Shown here piece by piece: positions 6,029 to 12,690 of a stretch of 12,690 nt of DNA. This stretch comes from Chlorobium sp. GTDB lineage: Bacteria; Bacteroidota; Chlorobiia; Chlorobiales; Chlorobiaceae. Under the pieces are notes generated by a model. That model was not told where the DNA came from. It did not search any database and saw only the letters and a list, made by a program, of their open reading frames with translations. A program made the position numbers and the translations under genes. The stretch is from positions 1-12,690 of the forward strand of contig JAPHUN010000107.1 of NCBI GenBank assembly GCA_026193435.1, read 5' to 3'. Position 1 is the first letter of the stretch; each line of letters opens with the position of its first letter.

Positions 6029-8413
6029 CTACAATTCAAGTATCGTCACTCCCGCGCCGCCTTCCGACCACTCCCCCAGCCGATAGCTTTTTACAGCGGG
6101 GTGCTTTTGTAAACACTGCGCCACTTTCTGGCGCAGTGCCCCGGTACCTTTCCCATGGATTATTGTCGCGGTCACGATCCTGTTGAGCCGCAATTTATCG
6201 ATAAACCGCTCCACTTCGTTTACCGCTTCATCTCCCGACATTCCCCGCAAATCCAGTCTCGTCGATTCAAGTGCGGAAGTATGAGAGACGCTCACTCCCG
6301 CCTGAGAAGGCGAGCTGTCCTTCCGATCGAGTTTCTTCGCTGCGGTTTTTGAAACCCTTTCAAGATTCTTAACCGAGGTAGACAGACGAAACGTCCCGCA
6401 GCACACCACGGCATCTTCACCCTGCATTGAAACCACTTCGCCTGAAGTATTTGTCGACAGAACCCGAACCATATCGCCTTGCCGGATGGGCTCTTCAGGC
6501 ATCGCCTTACCTGTCATCTCCGAAACAATCCGTTTTTCTTCACGCACAACTTCCTTTTTCCGGCTCTCCAGTTTGTTTCTTGCTGCAGAGACGACCTTTT
6601 CCACCGGCTGTTTTTTTACCTCCCGAACAATATCACGGATCATTTTTTTCGCCTGCTCGATCTCCCGCTGCATCTCCCGCTGCCCGGTCAGCTTCAGCTC
6701 ACGCTCCCTCTCCATCATCTCTTTGCCTGCGTCAAGGAGACGTTCGCGCTCGGTCGCAAGCCACGCGCGTTCCTGTTCAAGCGATTGGCTCAGTCCCCGG
6801 TTTTCCTCAAGAGAAACCGTGAGGTCATCCACAAGCCGTTCCAATCCGGCTCTGCCTTTATCCAGATAGCTCTCGGCGCGTTCGACCAGCTCAGAGCGGA
6901 ATCCCAAGCGCTGCATCATGGCAAACGCGAAACTGTTGCCCGGCAGTCCTTTCAGAAACCTGAACGATGGACTCAGGGAATTTTTGTCGAATTCCATAGC
7001 TCCGTTCACCACGTTTTCCCGCTCATGAGCATAGGCTTTCATCTCTCCGAGATGGGTCGTCACGATAACCTTCGAACCCCTTGCAAGAAGCTCCTCAATA
7101 ACCGCGCGGGCAATCGCGCTCCCCTCCTCGACATCCGTCCCCGAACACAGCTCGTCGATCAGCACCAGGCTCTTCGGCCCGGCTGACTCAAGAATAATCC
7201 GGATATGTTCAAGATGAGAACTGAACGTCGAAAGATCGTTTTCTATTGACTGCTCATCGCCGATCTCGATAGAGATCTCTTCGAAAAAAGGAAAAACCGA
7301 ACTCTCGCTGCAGGGAACAAGATACCCATGCCGCAGCATGCAGCACAGGAGACCGACCGTTTTCATGGCGACCGATTTCCCGCCTGCGTTCGGGCCTGAG
7401 ATCACAAGAACCTGCTCATCGTCATCAAGCGACAGGTCAAGAGGATAAATCTGCTCTTTTTTCTCTCGATGAGAGACAAGCAGCCATGGATGAAAACCGC
7501 GGATAATCTGAAGCGTCCCGCCCGGATCAACCACAGGCAGCACCGAACCGGTATCTGCCGCAAACCTGGCGCGACCGTAGAGAGAATCGAACGAGGCCAG
7601 CACATCCTGGTTATGCCGCACATTTTCAAGCTCATCCCGGACATGCCCGGACATCTCTTTCAGAATCCTCTCTACCTCCCTGCGTTCCTGAATCTCGAGA
7701 TCCTGTATCCGGTTGCTCATCTCAAGTGTCTCGGCAGGCTCTATAAACACTGTCTGTCCTGTCTGGGAGTAGTCCTGGATGAATCCCTGAAGCTTGTGCC
7801 TGTATTCCACCTTCAGGGCGAGAACAAGTCTCCCGTTTTTCATCGCGACGGTATCTTCCATCAGCCAACCTCCGGCCTGACACCGTTTCAGCAAACGGCT
7901 CATTTTTCTGCGCAGTTCCTCCCTGCTCCCGTTGAGCTCTCGCCTCAGCGAAAAGAGGCCGTCGCTGGACGTGTCACGTACCCGCCCCTCTTCGTCAACA
8001 ACCCTGCGAATCTCATACTGCAAAGACTTCTCCAGCCAGAGCTGAATAGTCATATCGTTCAGCGAAGGGTAGATCGCCCGGTGACTGAACATGTATTTCC
8101 TCAACGCTACCGAAGCATAGAGCAGATCGTGTACATCCAGAAGAGCGCGCGGCTCCAGATAATAATCGACAAGCTCAAGCTTCTTCAGAAGGGGTCGTGT
8201 ATCCGGGAGATGCGAAAAAGGCAGGGGATTGCCCTCCTCAAGAAAACCCTTCAATTCGAGAACCCGGTTGAGTTCAGCATCGAGCATCGAAAAGTCCGCA
8301 ACCGGAACCGCCCCGGCAAGAGCATCCTTTCCCATATCGGAGATACAGAATGTCGAAACATGCTCGACAATCCTGTCAAAATCCAGTTTTCTTTTTGTCA
8401 ACGTATCCATCAT
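6029..8413 (-). CDS. mutS2: MutS2 family ATPase with C-terminal Smr endonuclease domain
   Basis: Numbered from the ATG at 8413, the protein has 794 residues, normal for the family. The N-terminus (MDTLTKRKLDFDRIVEHV) enters directly into the MutS core without the mismatch-recognition domain of MutS, the defining feature of MutS2. Walker A is GPNAGGKS (340-347) and Walker B is LVLIDE with Asp420 and Glu421, followed by CSGTDVEEGSA. A long charged coiled coil spans about 510-640, then a KOW-like segment (about 643-690) and the Smr domain (720-794) with LDLRG and HGKGTG (753-758). MutS2 proteins are reported to suppress recombination in some bacteria and to act on collided ribosomes in Bacillus subtilis; which role applies here is unknown. 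The frame stays open to a TTG at 8443, and an ATG at 8410 is also possible. pgsA and pgpA follow on the same strand. Confidence 0.95.
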   Translation of the reverse strand: MMDTLTKRKLDFDRIVEHVSTFCISDMGKDALAGAVPVADFSMLDAELNRVLELKGFLEEGNPLPFSHLPDTRPLLKKLELVDYYLEPRALLDVHDLLYASVALRKYMFSHRAIYPSLNDMTIQLWLEKSLQYEIRRVVDEEGRVRDTSSDGLFSLRRELNGSREELRRKMSRLLKRCQAGGWLMEDTVAMKNGRLVLALKVEYRHKLQGFIQDYSQTGQTVFIEPAETLEMSNRIQDLEIQERREVERILKEMSGHVRDELENVRHNQDVLASFDSLYGRARFAADTGSVLPVVDPGGTLQIIRGFHPWLLVSHREKKEQIYPLDLSLDDDEQVLVISGPNAGGKSVAMKTVGLLCCMLRHGYLVPCSESSVFPFFEEISIEIGDEQSIENDLSTFSSHLEHIRIILESAGPKSLVLIDELCSGTDVEEGSAIARAVIEELLARGSKVIVTTHLGEMKAYAHERENVVNGAMEFDKNSLSPSFRFLKGLPGNSFAFAMMQRLGFRSELVERAESYLDKGRAGLERLVDDLTVSLEENRGLSQSLEQERAWLATERERLLDAGKEMMERERELKLTGQREMQREIEQAKKMIRDIVREVKKQPVEKVVSAARNKLESRKKEVVREEKRIVSEMTGKAMPEEPIRQGDMVRVLSTNTSGEVVSMQGEDAVVCCGTFRLSTSVKNLERVSKTAAKKLDRKDSSPSQAGVSVSHTSALESTRLDLRGMSGDEAVNEVERFIDKLRLNRIVTATIIHGKGTGALRQKVAQCLQKHPAVKSYRLGEWSEGGAGVTILEL

Positions 8414-8708
8414 ACCTGCAATAACCTCTTTTTCAGGAAACAACCAAAACTACCTTTATGACAAACCACTGCGCTGCAGGCACCACACTCTCCGGCAGCT
8501 GCCTGTTATCCTAAACAAAACCGATCGCCCTGCACACCGTATCCCCGTCCCGCCGCTGCTTACCTGAAGAAACAAATGAACAATTCAACAAATAAACAGA
8601 TATTTTACCTGCCTTTGTCACAGCTCACACGCTGGAAAAAGCATCCGGTAACTGTATATTGTTTGTTTTATTTTCCAAACCGTTACCAGAAAACTAAACA
8701 CCACTACT
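8414..8708. promoter_or_regulatory. Divergent intergenic region between mutS2 and the DsrE-like gene
   Basis: About 295 bases without a supported gene. Towards the DsrE-like gene there is TGGAAA (8633-8638), then 16 bases, then TATATT (8655-8660), a possible plus-strand promoter about 50 bases before the ATG. A perfect 10-base palindrome, GGCAGCTGCC (8494-8503), lies nearer mutS2 and could be a protein site or chance. I found no persuasive promoter for mutS2. Confidence 0.3.
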
Positions 8709-9074
8709 ATGGAAAAGGAAAAACTTGTCATTATCAGTACCGTTGGCACTGAAAACCCGGAAAAGGCAACGCTTCCCTTTGTACTTGCCACGGCTTGTCA
8801 GTCACTGGATGCGGATGTGGTCATATTCCTCCAGTCTTCCGGAGTTGTACTGGCCAAAAACGGAGAAGCCGCAACGGTAAACGCTCCCGGACTCGCTCCT
8901 CTCAAGGATCTGCTCGACACCTTTATGGAACTGGGCGGTATGCTCTATCTCTGCTCTCCATGCCTTAAAGAACGAAATATCTCGATGGATGACGTCGTGG
9001 AAGGCGCTGAAGTAGCTGCAGCAGGAACACTCGCGAGTGAGGTGATGAGCGCCAAGTCGGTCGTTACCTATTAA
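8709..9074 (+). CDS. DsrE-like family protein with a CxxC motif
   Basis: A small soluble protein of 121 residues that looks like the DsrE/TusD/YchN fold. It begins with a hydrophobic strand (KLVIISTVG), has the PFVLATAC segment with Cys30, then DADVVIFLQSSGVVLA, and a motif GGMLYLCSPCLKERNI with Cys82 and Cys85. In the TusD/DsrE group a cysteine near this part of the fold carries sulfur as a persulfide, so a sulfur-transfer or redox role is a reasonable inference, but this is not one of the dsrEFH genes and no partner genes adjoin it. The ATG has no recognisable Shine-Dalgarno sequence. It stands alone on the plus strand between divergent mutS2 and the convergent cysteine-cluster gene, with a qmo locus about 1.5 kb away. 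No specific substrate can be named. Confidence 0.78.
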   Translation: MEKEKLVIISTVGTENPEKATLPFVLATACQSLDADVVIFLQSSGVVLAKNGEAATVNAPGLAPLKDLLDTFMELGGMLYLCSPCLKERNISMDDVVEGAEVAAAGTLASEVMSAKSVVTY

Positions 9075-9111
9075 ATCAGTTGCTTCATCAGACAAACGCT
9101 ATAAAACTGGT

Positions 9112-9145
9112 AACGCATGACTGCATCCATATGAAGTCATGCGTT
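9112..9145. terminator. Perfect 11-bp hairpin between converging genes
   Basis: AACGCATGACT (9112-9122) and AGTCATGCGTT (9135-9145) are exact inverted copies around a 12-base loop; with a two-base bulge, GGT and ACC outside them can add three more pairs. It lies 37 bases after the stop of the DsrE-like gene and 41 bases past the stop of the minus-strand cysteine-cluster gene, where a shared terminator is expected. Neither side has a full T tract: the minus strand reads CAGTTTTAT after the stem, and the plus side only TTCATATCTTTCTC. Confidence 0.5.
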
Positions 9146-9186
9146 CTACCGTTCATATCTTTCTCTCCGGCCTGCAGGAACGAACT

Positions 9187-9960
9187 TCATGCATCGCGCA
9201 AATTCATGGTCGGTTTTCTGAACAGGGCGTACTGCAGCCACTTGTGAGCGAATTGCATGAGTTCAACTTCGTCGTTTTTCAGCAGCGCCTGTTCCTCATC
9301 GTCAACATCAAATATCTCGAGAAATCTGCTCTCAAAAACAAACGACCTGAACGCGTCAAGATCATAGCTGCCCATAAAGAACATCTTCAGGCTCTTTTCA
9401 TCAGGTTCCAGATCGGGACTGTACATTTTCTTGTTTAAGATAATGTCCATCCAGACCTTGTTTTTATCGTCATACACATCGATATCCTGCGTCTTTCTCC
9501 ATTCAGCAACCGTCCATTCACGTTCTTCCTCAAAACCCTTGCAGTGCTCTTCTTTTATCAGGAAATAAAAATCACTTCCGACAGCAGCATCGTTCTTGTA
9601 GATACCGAATCCGATAGGATAATATCTGCAGGCAAGCGGTCTGTCTTCATAGGTAGAGCATCCCTCATCGGTAACAAAACGGCAGGAACCGGATTCTCCG
9701 AGTTTCAGCTTTAAAAACGGCAGTTTTGATTCATTATGAATCACCGGCTCGGTGTACTCCGAAATAAACTCAGCAGAAGACAGACCAAGGCTGTTTTTCA
9801 TTCTCAGCAAATCGTAGGGAGTTAAAAAAATATCAAGGTCACCGCAACATTTATTATAGCAGGCAAGTCCTTTATGACAGCCGAAACGGAACGTGCTGTC
9901 ATTGGTCAGCTTCATCTCTTCATCAAGATTCAACCCTATTTTATTCAGTATCTTATCCAT
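9187..9960 (-). CDS. YkgJ-type cysteine cluster protein
   Basis: A 257-residue soluble protein of the YkgJ (CxxxCxxCC-like) family, thought to bind zinc or an iron-sulfur centre through clustered cysteines. All eight cysteines fit the pattern: Cys28, Cys34, Cys38-Cys39 in FGCHKGLACYNKCC, then Cys93, Cys101 and Cys111 in the SCRF...GCSTY...RPLACRYYP region, and Cys140 in EEHCKGF. The block STYEDRPLACRYYPIG is typical. The C-terminal half is acidic and has no recognised domain. The start is well supported: AGAGG lies five bases before the ATG. The family has no agreed function; members are often found beside sulfur or electron-transfer genes or act as presumed chaperones or oxidoreductases. Its 3' end faces the DsrE-like gene, and a zinc-ribbon-like gene diverges from its 5' end. 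Confidence 0.85.
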   Translation of the reverse strand: MDKILNKIGLNLDEEMKLTNDSTFRFGCHKGLACYNKCCGDLDIFLTPYDLLRMKNSLGLSSAEFISEYTEPVIHNESKLPFLKLKLGESGSCRFVTDEGCSTYEDRPLACRYYPIGFGIYKNDAAVGSDFYFLIKEEHCKGFEEEREWTVAEWRKTQDIDVYDDKNKVWMDIILNKKMYSPDLEPDEKSLKMFFMGSYDLDAFRSFVFESRFLEIFDVDDEEQALLKNDEVELMQFAHKWLQYALFRKPTMNLRDA

Positions 9961-10151
9961 GTTTACCTCTCTTGTCCTGATTGTATCGTTTCACCGCAAC
10001 CTTGACCCCGCTGGGAACCAAGAATAAAGACAGCGCGTTACACAACGACTATTGTATAAAACATATCTATGGCTTAGCTTCGTTCGATATCCCTTTACCG
10101 GGACTTTTAGCCTGACAAACATAGCCAAAATTTGAGTTAAAGAAAAATACC
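9961..10151. promoter_or_regulatory. Divergent intergenic region between the YkgJ-type and zinc-ribbon-like genes
   Basis: 191 bases with an AT-rich centre. TGTATAAA gives a plus-strand TATAAA at 10055-10060, about 90 bases before the downstream ATG, and the same stretch read on the minus strand gives TACAAT. No convincing -35 box was found for either direction, so a promoter is likely here from layout but not pinpointed. Confidence 0.3.
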
Positions 10152-10448
10152 ATGAAGATCAAGGAAGCGCCGGATTGCCCCCATTGCGGAACGAAAATGA
10201 AAAAATGTGAACCCCCACCCTACAATTACGGAGACGGGCTGGGGTGGTGTACTCCCTATTTCTATGTCTGCTTCAATGACGACTGCAGCCTCTACGTCAA
10301 CGGCTGGAACAATCTCAAGGAAAACTTCAACAAGGTAGCCTCCTATCGCTGCATGTGCTATCCCGATAACGGCGTTTTTGAAGCGATGTGCGTATTCTCC
10401 CCGGAAGGAATGAAAGGACAGATCATCGAGGAAGAGGAGACTCCCTGA
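10152..10448 (+). CDS. Small cysteine-rich zinc-ribbon-like protein
   Basis: A 98-residue soluble protein with nine cysteines. Cys9-x2-Cys12 (CPHCG) and Cys40-x4-Cys45 (CFNDDC) are spaced like the two knuckles of a zinc ribbon of the ogr/Delta-like kind; Cys19, Cys33, Cys67, Cys69 and Cys80 are additional. The middle segment, YFYVCFNDDCSLYVNGW, and the following ASYRCMCYP resemble a family of short proteins seen in anaerobic sulfur-metabolising bacteria, as far as I remember it. Metal binding is an inference from the cysteine spacing, and DNA or protein binding cannot be told apart. The Shine-Dalgarno sequence is weak (AAAGAA, about 7 bases upstream). It converges on qmoC and shares a bidirectional terminator with it. 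Confidence 0.72.
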   Translation: MKIKEAPDCPHCGTKMKKCEPPPYNYGDGLGWCTPYFYVCFNDDCSLYVNGWNNLKENFNKVASYRCMCYPDNGVFEAMCVFSPEGMKGQIIEEEETP

Positions 10449-10479
10449 CACCTGCTTTTGAACCAGCCAGCCCGGTTTC

Positions 10480-10495
10480 TGTCGTTGGCACGACA
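10480..10495. other. Small 6-bp hairpin after the zinc-ribbon-like gene
   Basis: TGTCGT (10480-10485) and ACGACA (10490-10495) pair perfectly around TGGC. It lies 31 bases after the stop codon and has no T tract, so it is not a classical terminator. It could protect the 3' end of the transcript or be chance. Confidence 0.3.
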
Positions 10496-10572
10496 ATCCT
10501 GAACATGAAATATCAGCCAACTAATCACCAGCTGATGAGAACACGAGGCATTTGAAAACAGTATGTACACTA

Positions 10573-10610
10573 AAAAAGCAGGGAGCGTCAAAAAAACGCT
10601 CCCTGCTTTT
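10573..10610. terminator. Bidirectional rho-independent terminator
   Basis: AGCAGGGAGCGT (10577-10588) and ACGCTCCCTGCT (10596-10607) form a perfect 12-bp stem around a 7-base loop. A run of A precedes and a run of T follows (TTTTAATTTTTT), so each strand reads stem then T tract. It lies between the converging zinc-ribbon-like gene and qmoC (30 bases past the qmoC stop) and should end both transcripts. Confidence 0.93.
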
Positions 10611-10639
10611 AATTTTTTGTCCGGGGCTCTGCTTGTCGT

Positions 10640-11815
10640 TTACATCTCGACATCACGCTGCAACATCTTCGTATACGTAATGGCTACGGTTCTGTAGACA
10701 AAATGAGCGAGCTTTGAATACGGAATGTAGATAATGATGTAAAACACGAAGACCAGATGCATGAAGTAGGTAAGGTAGGCGATTGTAGCGAAATCAAGCA
10801 CCCTGAACATCTGTGCGAGCATACCTGTAGCGCCTACAAGAAGAACCATCCCGGCAAAAACCCAGTCAAAGGTTGAGGTTACAGTTTCGACACCCCGTTC
10901 CTTCAATCTGTTGGCAATCACCAGACCGCCTCCTGCAAGCAGAGCAACAGCACTGATATTTGCAAAGATCTTGAAAACCACCCGCAGGATCATCGGCACG
11001 GTTTCAGAGCCTCCGAAAAGCGCGACGATATCTGGATCGTTTGCGGGATAGGGAGATTCCCACTGGAGAACATAGAGATTAAACACCGCCCATGCCGTTG
11101 TGATCGCCAGACCTATAAAACCATAGAAAACAAGCATATGCGCCACAGACCTGTCCTTGTTCTCATCACATTTCTTGAATTTCGCATGAGTCATAATCTC
11201 CTTGAGCGTCTCGATGAAGCTCGGCAGAAAGGCTGCCTTCGGATTCATTTGAGAGCTTCCTTGGAGATTCTTCCAGAACCTTGAGATACTTATCGCGAAC
11301 ATCAGTACGGCAAGTCCGGACAGGGGAACAAATATCTGGTCGATATAGTGAACCGGAAAAAACTTGGAGAAGATAACCTCTCCCTCTGGAATACCGAGAT
11401 GACCGGTAACAGCGAGAACAATGATATAGAGCACAACAGGAATGGCAAGCGCCTGCCAGATATTTTTTGGATCACCGGCTATTTTCCCCATAAATTTGGG
11501 AAATGCGTTTTCCTGAATCACACTCTTTCTGAGAATCGAAAGGACGTCACCAGGTTTTGCTCCGCGAGGGCAGTATTTGGAACAATCGTTGCAATTATGG
11601 CAAAGCCATATATCCGCGCTTTTCACCAGCTCATCCTTCAGGCCCCATTGAGCCATAACCATCTCCTTCCTTGGAAACGGCTTCTCATCCGGGGATAGTG
11701 GACAAACAACGGAGCACGTAGCGCATTGATAGCACTTCTTCATTGTATCGGCACCGGCCGCTCTAAGCTCTCTGACGAACTTCATATCCGGTGTAAATAC
11801 AGTCTTTTCAGCCAT
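10640..11815 (-). CDS. qmoC: Quinone-interacting membrane-bound oxidoreductase subunit QmoC
   Basis: The membrane subunit of Qmo, which links APS reductase (AprBA) to the menaquinone pool; in a sulfur oxidiser, electrons from sulfite oxidation to APS would enter the quinone here. The 391-residue protein starts with an HdrC-like domain holding two [4Fe-4S] sites: Cys28, Cys31, Cys34, Cys38-Pro and Cys72, Cys75, Cys78, Cys82-Pro. From about residue 115 it is an HdrE-like membrane domain with about six hydrophobic helices and several histidines that could hold heme b, as known for QmoC. The start is firm: GGAGG lies six bases before the ATG at 11815. It follows qmoB after a 110-base spacer that contains a stem-loop, and it is the last gene before a strong bidirectional terminator, so it probably ends the operon. 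The general HdrCE family is the alternative, but the qmoB neighbour settles the assignment. Confidence 0.93.
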   Translation of the reverse strand: MAEKTVFTPDMKFVRELRAAGADTMKKCYQCATCSVVCPLSPDEKPFPRKEMVMAQWGLKDELVKSADIWLCHNCNDCSKYCPRGAKPGDVLSILRKSVIQENAFPKFMGKIAGDPKNIWQALAIPVVLYIIVLAVTGHLGIPEGEVIFSKFFPVHYIDQIFVPLSGLAVLMFAISISRFWKNLQGSSQMNPKAAFLPSFIETLKEIMTHAKFKKCDENKDRSVAHMLVFYGFIGLAITTAWAVFNLYVLQWESPYPANDPDIVALFGGSETVPMILRVVFKIFANISAVALLAGGGLVIANRLKERGVETVTSTFDWVFAGMVLLVGATGMLAQMFRVLDFATIAYLTYFMHLVFVFYIIIYIPYSKLAHFVYRTVAITYTKMLQRDVEM

Positions 11816-11853
11816 ATAAAACCTCCACAGTTAACAAATGTAAAAACCGGGCA

Positions 11854-11910
11854 AACCGTGTTCTGAAACTTTTCAGCCCCCAGGGGGGCACCGCTTCTCT
11901 TCACACGGTT
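11854..11910 (-). other. Nested stem-loop between qmoB and qmoC
   Basis: AACCGTGT (11854-11861) and ACACGGTT (11903-11910) are perfect inverted copies. Inside them lies a very GC-rich hairpin, GCCCC (11876-11880) with GGGGC (11885-11889) and a 4-base loop. No T tract follows on the minus strand, so this is unlikely to be a full terminator. In an operon spacer, such a structure often marks an RNA processing or stability point that sets different levels of the flanking genes; that role is inferred. Confidence 0.5.
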
Positions 11911-11925
11911 CAGCAGTGATTATTA

Positions 11926-12690
11926 TTAGAATCCCTTGTATGGGTTTTCACCAATGTCATCGATCTTTTTGGTGAAATCTGCAATGATACCGGGCAGCTT
12001 TTCCCATTCATTGATCGAAAGCTGAACCTGCTCGACCCTCTCTGACTCAAGCATGAGGCGGTCAAGAGTTTCCTGAACTTTCCCCAGCCTTTCATTGGCC
12101 ATCTGACTGCCTTTCACGTAATGACACTGGTAGTCATCTCCGTATTTACATCCAAGAAGCATTATTCCATCGATCCCCCTCGAAAGCGCGTCGGCGATCC
12201 ACACGAGATTCAATCCGCCGAGACACCGTAACGGTATCAATCTGATGTTGGGATTGAGGCTCATACGGTTCAGTCCCATCATGTCAAATGCCGGGTAGGC
12301 GTCATTTTCACAGACAAAACCGAGAATGAAGGTCCCTTCATCCGGTACTTCTATAGACTTGAGAACAGAAGAGATCATATCGACGCTGTAGTCCTTGAAA
12401 GAGATAACCCTCTGAGGACATGCTCCCATACAGACGCCGCAACGTCGGCAACGTGACGGATACTCGAGCGGCGTGCCGTCCGATGTTTCGTCATAGGCAC
12501 CAAATGGACACTCAACCGTGCACCTGCGGCACTGCGTACAGCTTTCCATCCTGATTTCAGGATAGGTGCGGTCCCATGTTCTGGGATGAACGGCACGTCC
12601 CTGCGCGGTCAGCTCCATACACTGAATCGCCTTGAGAGCAGCTCCGGTCGCGTCAGCCGTGGACTGCACCGCATCCATAGGATGTCTGAC
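11926..12690 (-). CDS. qmoB: Quinone-modifying oxidoreductase subunit QmoB, C-terminal part (gene continues beyond the window)
   Basis: Only the last 254 residues are present; the frame is open to the window edge, so the internal ATG at 12678 is not the start. QmoB is a soluble HdrA-like flavin and iron-sulfur subunit fused to an MvhD-like domain. Visible here is the end of the HdrA-like part (VRHPMDAV...), then two [4Fe-4S] motifs, SCTQCRRCTVECP and CRRCGVCMGACP, and then the MvhD/FlpD-like domain with its cysteines in FVCEND, LRCLGG, LGCKYGDD and QCHYVKG. This layout is that of QmoB rather than QmoA, which lacks the MvhD domain. It would pass electrons between QmoA/APS reductase and the membrane subunit QmoC, encoded next. 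The protein ends NPYKGF and the stop is TAA at 11926-11928. Confidence 0.92.
   Translation of the reverse strand, partial: VRHPMDAVQSTADATGAALKAIQCMELTAQGRAVHPRTWDRTYPEIRMESCTQCRRCTVECPFGAYDETSDGTPLEYPSRCRRCGVCMGACPQRVISFKDYSVDMISSVLKSIEVPDEGTFILGFVCENDAYPAFDMMGLNRMSLNPNIRLIPLRCLGGLNLVWIADALSRGIDGIMLLGCKYGDDYQCHYVKGSQMANERLGKVQETLDRLMLESERVEQVQLSINEWEKLPGIIADFTKKIDDIGENPYKGF

Noticed and set aside
7469..8461. Long plus-strand open frame of 330 codons opposite mutS2.
   Set aside because: It is entirely antisense to an intact, well-recognised mutS2; the protein resembles no family and its length comes from the codon pattern of the real gene.
8576..8752. 58-codon plus-strand frame (MNNSTNKQIF...) upstream of the DsrE-like gene.
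   Set aside because: It overlaps the first 44 bases of the DsrE-like gene in another frame, crosses the presumed promoter and reads as low-complexity basic and aromatic sequence without any motif.

Overview
The window looks like chromosomal DNA from a green sulfur bacterium (Chlorobiaceae) or a close relative. The evidence is a qmoB-qmoC pair encoding the quinone-interacting oxidoreductase of the APS reductase pathway, a DsrE-like protein, and Chlorobi-type Dxs and MutS2 sequences, all in ordinary dense bacterial gene order. The exact genus cannot be fixed without a search. No tRNA, rRNA, CRISPR array, insertion sequence or phage gene was seen.

Layout. Bases 1-1945 (minus strand) hold a PAPS-type sulfotransferase and, upstream of it, a PagL-like outer-membrane beta-barrel protein, separated by a terminator-like hairpin. 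A divergent intergenic region (1946-2187) leads to two plus-strand genes, yjbQ and dxs. Running against dxs is a minus-strand block, mutS2 -> pgsA -> pgpA, and the 3' ends of dxs and pgpA overlap by 70 bases in opposite orientation. A 295-base divergent region separates mutS2 from a plus-strand DsrE-like gene. That gene faces a minus-strand YkgJ-type cysteine-cluster gene across a perfect 11-bp hairpin. A divergent spacer then leads to a small cysteine-rich zinc-ribbon-like gene on the plus strand. This gene converges on qmoC, and a textbook bidirectional terminator lies between them. qmoC and the 3' part of qmoB (cut by the window edge) finish the window; the rest of qmoB lies beyond the right edge, where qmoA and possibly aprBA/sat would be expected from known gene orders.

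How the genes fit together. QmoB/QmoC are parts of the membrane complex that exchanges electrons between APS reductase and the quinone pool. In a sulfur oxidiser this would run towards sulfate. PgsA and PgpA catalyse consecutive steps of phosphatidylglycerol synthesis. Dxs makes 1-deoxy-D-xylulose 5-phosphate for isoprenoids (and for thiamine and pyridoxal precursors in many bacteria), and the neighbouring YjbQ family has a reported thiamine-phosphate synthase side activity. MutS2 acts in nucleic-acid or ribosome quality control.

I do not see a clearly new multi-gene system. The points most worth a second look are the antisense overlap that exactly covers the Dxs C-terminal tail, the group of small cysteine-rich proteins beside qmo, the substituted catalytic Glu in the PagL-like protein, and a nested stem-loop between qmoB and qmoC.
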